A stretch of 8,424 nt of DNA, from NCBI GenBank assembly GCA_046565865.1, contig JBKHXU010000010.1, positions 1-8,424 of the forward strand, written 5' to 3'. This DNA is from JBKHXU01 sp046565865 (GTDB taxonomy: Bacteria; Pseudomonadota; Gammaproteobacteria; Acidiferrobacterales; Sulfurifustaceae). The first letter of the stretch is position 1. Every line of letters starts with the position of its first letter. Shown piece by piece: positions 5,580 through 8,424 of this stretch. The position numbers were made by a program, and so were the translations under genes. Under the pieces are notes generated by a model. The model did no database searches. It saw only the letters and a program-made list of their open reading frames with translations, and was not told the origin of the DNA.

Positions 5580-6683
5580 ATGCCCGTGTCCGAGCCGCTT
5601 GTATTGACGGTCAACGCCGGTAGCTCTTCGTTGCGCCTGGCGCTGTTCGCGGCGGGCGGCGGGCTCACGCCCATTGCCGCCGTGCACGACGATTCGTCGG
5701 ACACCGATGCCGTCGCGCGGCTGTGCGAGTTCGCCGGCGTGCGGGCCGAGGCGGTGACGGTTGTGGCCCACCGCGTTGTGCACGGCGGCGACACGCTCAC
5801 GGCGCCGTGCCGCATCGACGACCGCGTCGAGGCCGAGATCGCCCGTCTTGCGCCGCTCGCGCCGCTGCACAATCCGCGCGCGCTCGCGGCAATCCGTGCG
5901 GCGCGCGCGGCGCTGCCAAGTGCGATTCCGGTCGGTGTGTTCGACACCGCTTTTTACGCCATCCTGCCCGAGGTGGCGCGGCGTTACGCGCTGCCGCGAA
6001 AGCTGGCGCCGGTCAACGTACGCTACGGGTTTCACGGGATCGCGCACCAATCCATGTGGCGCCGCTGGTCGGCGGCACGCCGCGACACGGGCGGCGCACG
6101 CGTCATTTCGTTTCAACTCGGCGGCGGTTGCTCGGCCACCGCGATCCGCGGCGGCCGGCCGGTCGATACCTCCATGGGCTTCTCGCCGCTCGAGGGCTTG
6201 ATGATGGCCACGCGCGCGGGCGACGTGGATGCCGGGTTGTTGGTGTACCTATTACGCGACATGAGGATGAGCCCGGATAGGATCGACGCGCTACTTAATA
6301 AAAAATCGGGCTTGCTCGGCGTTTCCGGTGTCAGCGCCGACATGCGCGTACTGCTCGAATCCGACGATCCGGCCGCGCGATTCGCGGTCGAGCTCTACGT
6401 TTATCGTGCGCGCAAATATCTCGGTGCGTATCTCGCGCTGCTCGGCGGCGCCGATGCGATTTTATTCGGCGGCGGTGTCGGCGAGCACGCGCCCGTGGTG
6501 CGCGCACGCATCCTTGCCGAGATGGAATGGGCCGGCATCGCGCTCGATCCTGCGCGCAATCAAGCGGCGACCGCGGGTGACCACCGTATCAGCGCCGACG
6601 ACAGTCGCGTGGAGGTATGGGCCTTGAACGTGGACGATGCGAGTGAGTTGGCGCGCGTGGCGCTGACGTTTATCGAGCGGTAA
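5580..6683 (+). CDS. ackA: Acetate/propionate-family kinase, short divergent form
   Basis: Predicted to interconvert acetyl phosphate + ADP and acetate + ATP. 367 residues against about 400 for typical AckA. Family motifs: VNAGSSSLRLALF (11-23), HRVVHGG (64-70, with the substrate arginine R65), APLHNP (94-99), FDTAFY (121-126, D122), RYGFHGIAHQSM (148-159, H152), VDTSMGFSPLEGLMMATRAGD (R212) and FGGGVGEHAP (296-305). Departures from the norm: the HLGNG loop reads QLGGG (Q179 for His), the SSSLK lysine is R19, and the C-terminal nucleotide-site DEE region reads DDASE. The start is the ATG at 5580: the frame is open back to 5316, but that part overlaps the RNase gene, and homology begins at LVLTVN. 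No Shine-Dalgarno is visible. It lies 40 bp after the RNase stop, and phosphoketolase follows; acetyl phosphate from that enzyme is the likely substrate. Confidence 0.88.
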   Translation: MPVSEPLVLTVNAGSSSLRLALFAAGGGLTPIAAVHDDSSDTDAVARLCEFAGVRAEAVTVVAHRVVHGGDTLTAPCRIDDRVEAEIARLAPLAPLHNPRALAAIRAARAALPSAIPVGVFDTAFYAILPEVARRYALPRKLAPVNVRYGFHGIAHQSMWRRWSAARRDTGGARVISFQLGGGCSATAIRGGRPVDTSMGFSPLEGLMMATRAGDVDAGLLVYLLRDMRMSPDRIDALLNKKSGLLGVSGVSADMRVLLESDDPAARFAVELYVYRARKYLGAYLALLGGADAILFGGGVGEHAPVVRARILAEMEWAGIALDPARNQAATAGDHRISADDSRVEVWALNVDDASELARVALTFIER

Positions 6684-6692
6684 CGCATTGCC

Positions 6693-6778
6693 GTCATTGC
6701 GAGGAGCCGAAGGCGACGCGGCAATCTCACAATCCTGGCGCTCCGCTATGGAGATTGCTTCGCTTCGCTCGCAATGAC
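6693..6778. repeat. 86-bp palindromic REP/MITE-like element
   Basis: GTCATTGCGAG (6693-6703) and CTCGCAATGAC (6768-6778) are perfect terminal inverted repeats; inside them GCAATCTC (6721-6728) pairs with GAGATTGC (6751-6758). The arms of about 36 and 28 nt are imperfectly complementary around a 22-nt loop. The GTCATTGCGAG...GCAATCTC motif is a dispersed palindromic repeat that I know from many proteobacterial genomes. It occupies most of the 120-bp gap between acetate kinase and phosphoketolase and would fold in the mRNA, where it could affect transcript stability or partial termination. No transposase is present. Confidence 0.85.
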
Positions 6779-6803
6779 AGGAACGTTTTAAACGGAGGTC
6801 GAC

Positions 6804-8424
6804 ATGGAACATGCGATAACGGAAGAACGCGTCACCGGCCCGCTCACGGAACCCGAGCTGCATCTGCTCGACCGCTACTGGCGCGCCGCGAATTATCTTT
6901 CCGTCGGGCAGATCTATCTGCTCGACAATCCGCTCTTGAAACAGCCACTCGCCCCGGCGCACGTGAAGCCGCGGCTGCTCGGTCACTGGGGTACGACGCC
7001 CGGGCTCAATTTTGTCTACACACATTTGAATCGCGTGATACGCGAGCGCGATCTGAGCGTGCTGTTCGTCACCGGTCCCGGTCACGGCGGGCCGGCGCTG
7101 TTTGCGCAGACGTGGCTCGAAGGCAGCTACAGCGAGTGCAACAGCGACGTGCCGCAAAATGCCGAAGGCATGCGCGAGCTGTTCAAGCGTTTCTCGTTCC
7201 CCGGCGGCAACCCGAGCCACACCGCGGCCGAGGTGCCGGGCTCGATTAACGAGGGTGGCGAACTCGGGTACTCGCTGGCGCACGCGTTCGGCGCTGCGTT
7301 CGACAATCCCGATCTCCTTGTCGCCTGCGTCGTCGGCGACGGCGAGGCCGAGACCGGGCCGCTCGCGGCCGCGTGGCATTCGAATAAATTTCTGAATCCG
7401 GCGAGCGACGGCGCGGTGCTGCCGATCCTGCACCTGAACGGATACAAGATCGCGAACCCAACACTGCTCGCGCGCATCCCGAAGAGCGAGCTACAAAATC
7501 TTTTTCTCGGCTACGGCTGGCAGCCGTACTTCGTCGAGGGCAGCGATCCGGAGGCGATGCATCAGCAGATGGCGGCCACACTCGATCGCGTGTGTGACGA
7601 GATTCGCGATATCCAAAACCGCGCCCGGCGCGCACCCGCGATCAATCCGCCGCGGGCGCGCTGGCCCATGATCATCTTGCGCAGCCCCAAGGGTTGGACC
7701 GGTCCGAAGGAGCTCGACGGCAAGAAGCTCGAAGGCCATTGGCGCTCGCATCAAGTGCCGTTCGGCGACGTGCGCGGCAATCCCGGCCACTTGCAAGCGC
7801 TCGATCGGTGGCTCAAGGGCTATCGTCCGGACGAGCTGTTCGACAAAGACGGCGCGCTGCACCCCGAACTGCGCGCGCTCGCGCCGAGCGGCGCGCGGCG
7901 CATGGGCGCGAACCCGCACGGCAACGGCGGTCTGCTGCTGCGCGATCTGCGCCTGCCCGATTTCACCGACTACGCGGTCGAGGTGCCGACACTGGGCGCG
8001 GCGCAGGTGTCGGCGACGCGCACGATGGGTGTTTTCTTGCGCGATGTGATGAAGTTGAACGAATCCGCGCGCAACTTCCGCGTCGTCGGTCCGGACGAGA
8101 CCGAGTCGAATCGATTGGGCGCGCTGTTCGAGGTGACCGGTCGCACCTGGCTTGCCGAGCGCGCCGCGGACGATTCCCACCTTGCGCCCGATGGGCGCGT
8201 GATGGAGGTGCTGTCCGAGCACCTGTGCCAAGGCTGGCTCGAAGGCTATCTGCTCAGCGGCCGCCATGGCGTTTTTTCATGCTACGAGGCGTTCATTCAT
8301 ATCGTCGATTCGATGTTCAACCAGCACGCCAAGTGGCTCAAGGTGAGTCGCGAGATCCCGTGGCGCCGGCCGATCGCCTCGCTCAACTATTTGCTCACCT
8401 CGCACGTGTGGCGGCAGGATCACA
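6804..8424 (+). CDS. xfp: Phosphoketolase (Xfp/Xpk), 3' end beyond the window
   Basis: Thiamine-diphosphate enzyme of the cytosol that cleaves xylulose 5-phosphate (and often fructose 6-phosphate) with phosphate to acetyl phosphate plus glyceraldehyde 3-phosphate or erythrose 4-phosphate. 540 codons are visible without a stop; the family is about 790-800 residues, so roughly two thirds is present. Motifs: LGHWGTTPGLNFVYTH (59-74), GPGHGGPA (91-98), FPGGNPSH, both family signatures, EGGELGYSLAHAFG (150-163) and the ThDP/Mg-binding GDGEAETGPLAAAWH (178-192), then LHLNGYKIANPT, ARWPMIILRSPKGWTGPK, VVGPDETESNR and GVFSCYEAFIHIVDSM. GGAGG at 6794-6798, 5 nt before the ATG, fixes the start. An acetate kinase gene is immediately upstream, a common pairing that turns acetyl phosphate into ATP and acetate. 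Substrate preference (Xu5P only or dual) cannot be read from this part. Confidence 0.96.
   Translation, partial: MEHAITEERVTGPLTEPELHLLDRYWRAANYLSVGQIYLLDNPLLKQPLAPAHVKPRLLGHWGTTPGLNFVYTHLNRVIRERDLSVLFVTGPGHGGPALFAQTWLEGSYSECNSDVPQNAEGMRELFKRFSFPGGNPSHTAAEVPGSINEGGELGYSLAHAFGAAFDNPDLLVACVVGDGEAETGPLAAAWHSNKFLNPASDGAVLPILHLNGYKIANPTLLARIPKSELQNLFLGYGWQPYFVEGSDPEAMHQQMAATLDRVCDEIRDIQNRARRAPAINPPRARWPMIILRSPKGWTGPKELDGKKLEGHWRSHQVPFGDVRGNPGHLQALDRWLKGYRPDELFDKDGALHPELRALAPSGARRMGANPHGNGGLLLRDLRLPDFTDYAVEVPTLGAAQVSATRTMGVFLRDVMKLNESARNFRVVGPDETESNRLGALFEVTGRTWLAERAADDSHLAPDGRVMEVLSEHLCQGWLEGYLLSGRHGVFSCYEAFIHIVDSMFNQHAKWLKVSREIPWRRPIASLNYLLTSHVWRQDH

Noticed and set aside
6462..7433. 323-codon open frame on the minus strand
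   Set aside because: It is antisense to the ackA end and xfp, and its middle (CERSEAIS...ASPSAPRNDG) is the well-known spurious translation of the palindromic repeat at 6693-6778.
7491..8267. 258-codon open frame on the minus strand
   Set aside because: It is antisense to xfp, whose plus-strand frame is unbroken and carries phosphoketolase motifs throughout.

Overview
The window comes from a GC-rich proteobacterium, probably gamma- or betaproteobacterial: codons are strongly G/C-ended, the regulatory sites fit the FNR/ANR consensus TTGAT-N4-ATCAA, and the products resemble those of denitrifying or microaerobic members. This placement is an inference from gene content; there is no phylogenetic marker in the window.

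Layout. (1) Positions 1 to about 510, minus strand: the remains of a tetratricopeptide-repeat protein gene, broken by two frame changes and by missing internal sequence. (2) Positions 649-2028, minus strand: a three-domain periplasmic copper nitrite reductase (NirK, AniA-like core with an extra N-terminal cupredoxin). (3) Positions 2029-2157: a compact divergent control region with two perfect FNR-type palindromes 22 bp apart, each 31 bp (centre to centre) from a -10-like hexamer serving the gene on its own side. (4) Positions 2158-3282, plus strand: a globin-coupled-sensor diguanylate cyclase. (5) Positions 3325 to the right edge, plus strand: a run of five co-oriented genes: a DUF5676-like two-helix membrane protein, a methionine-rich exported protein, a beta-CASP metallo-beta-lactamase RNase, a divergent short acetate kinase, and phosphoketolase (cut by the window end). 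An 86-bp palindromic REP/MITE-like element lies between the acetate kinase and phosphoketolase genes.

How it may fit together. The theme is low oxygen and nitrogen oxides. The FNR-type sites would switch on nitrite reductase (nitrite to NO) together with a haem sensor cyclase that could read O2 or NO and make c-di-GMP. The downstream run adds a phosphoketolase/acetate kinase shunt, which yields ATP from sugar phosphates without respiration, plus an RNase and two small envelope proteins, one of which may bind copper. A near-consensus FNR-type site at the 3' end of the cyclase gene could put this run under the same control. The gene families are supported directly by motifs; the joint regulation is inference from site geometry.
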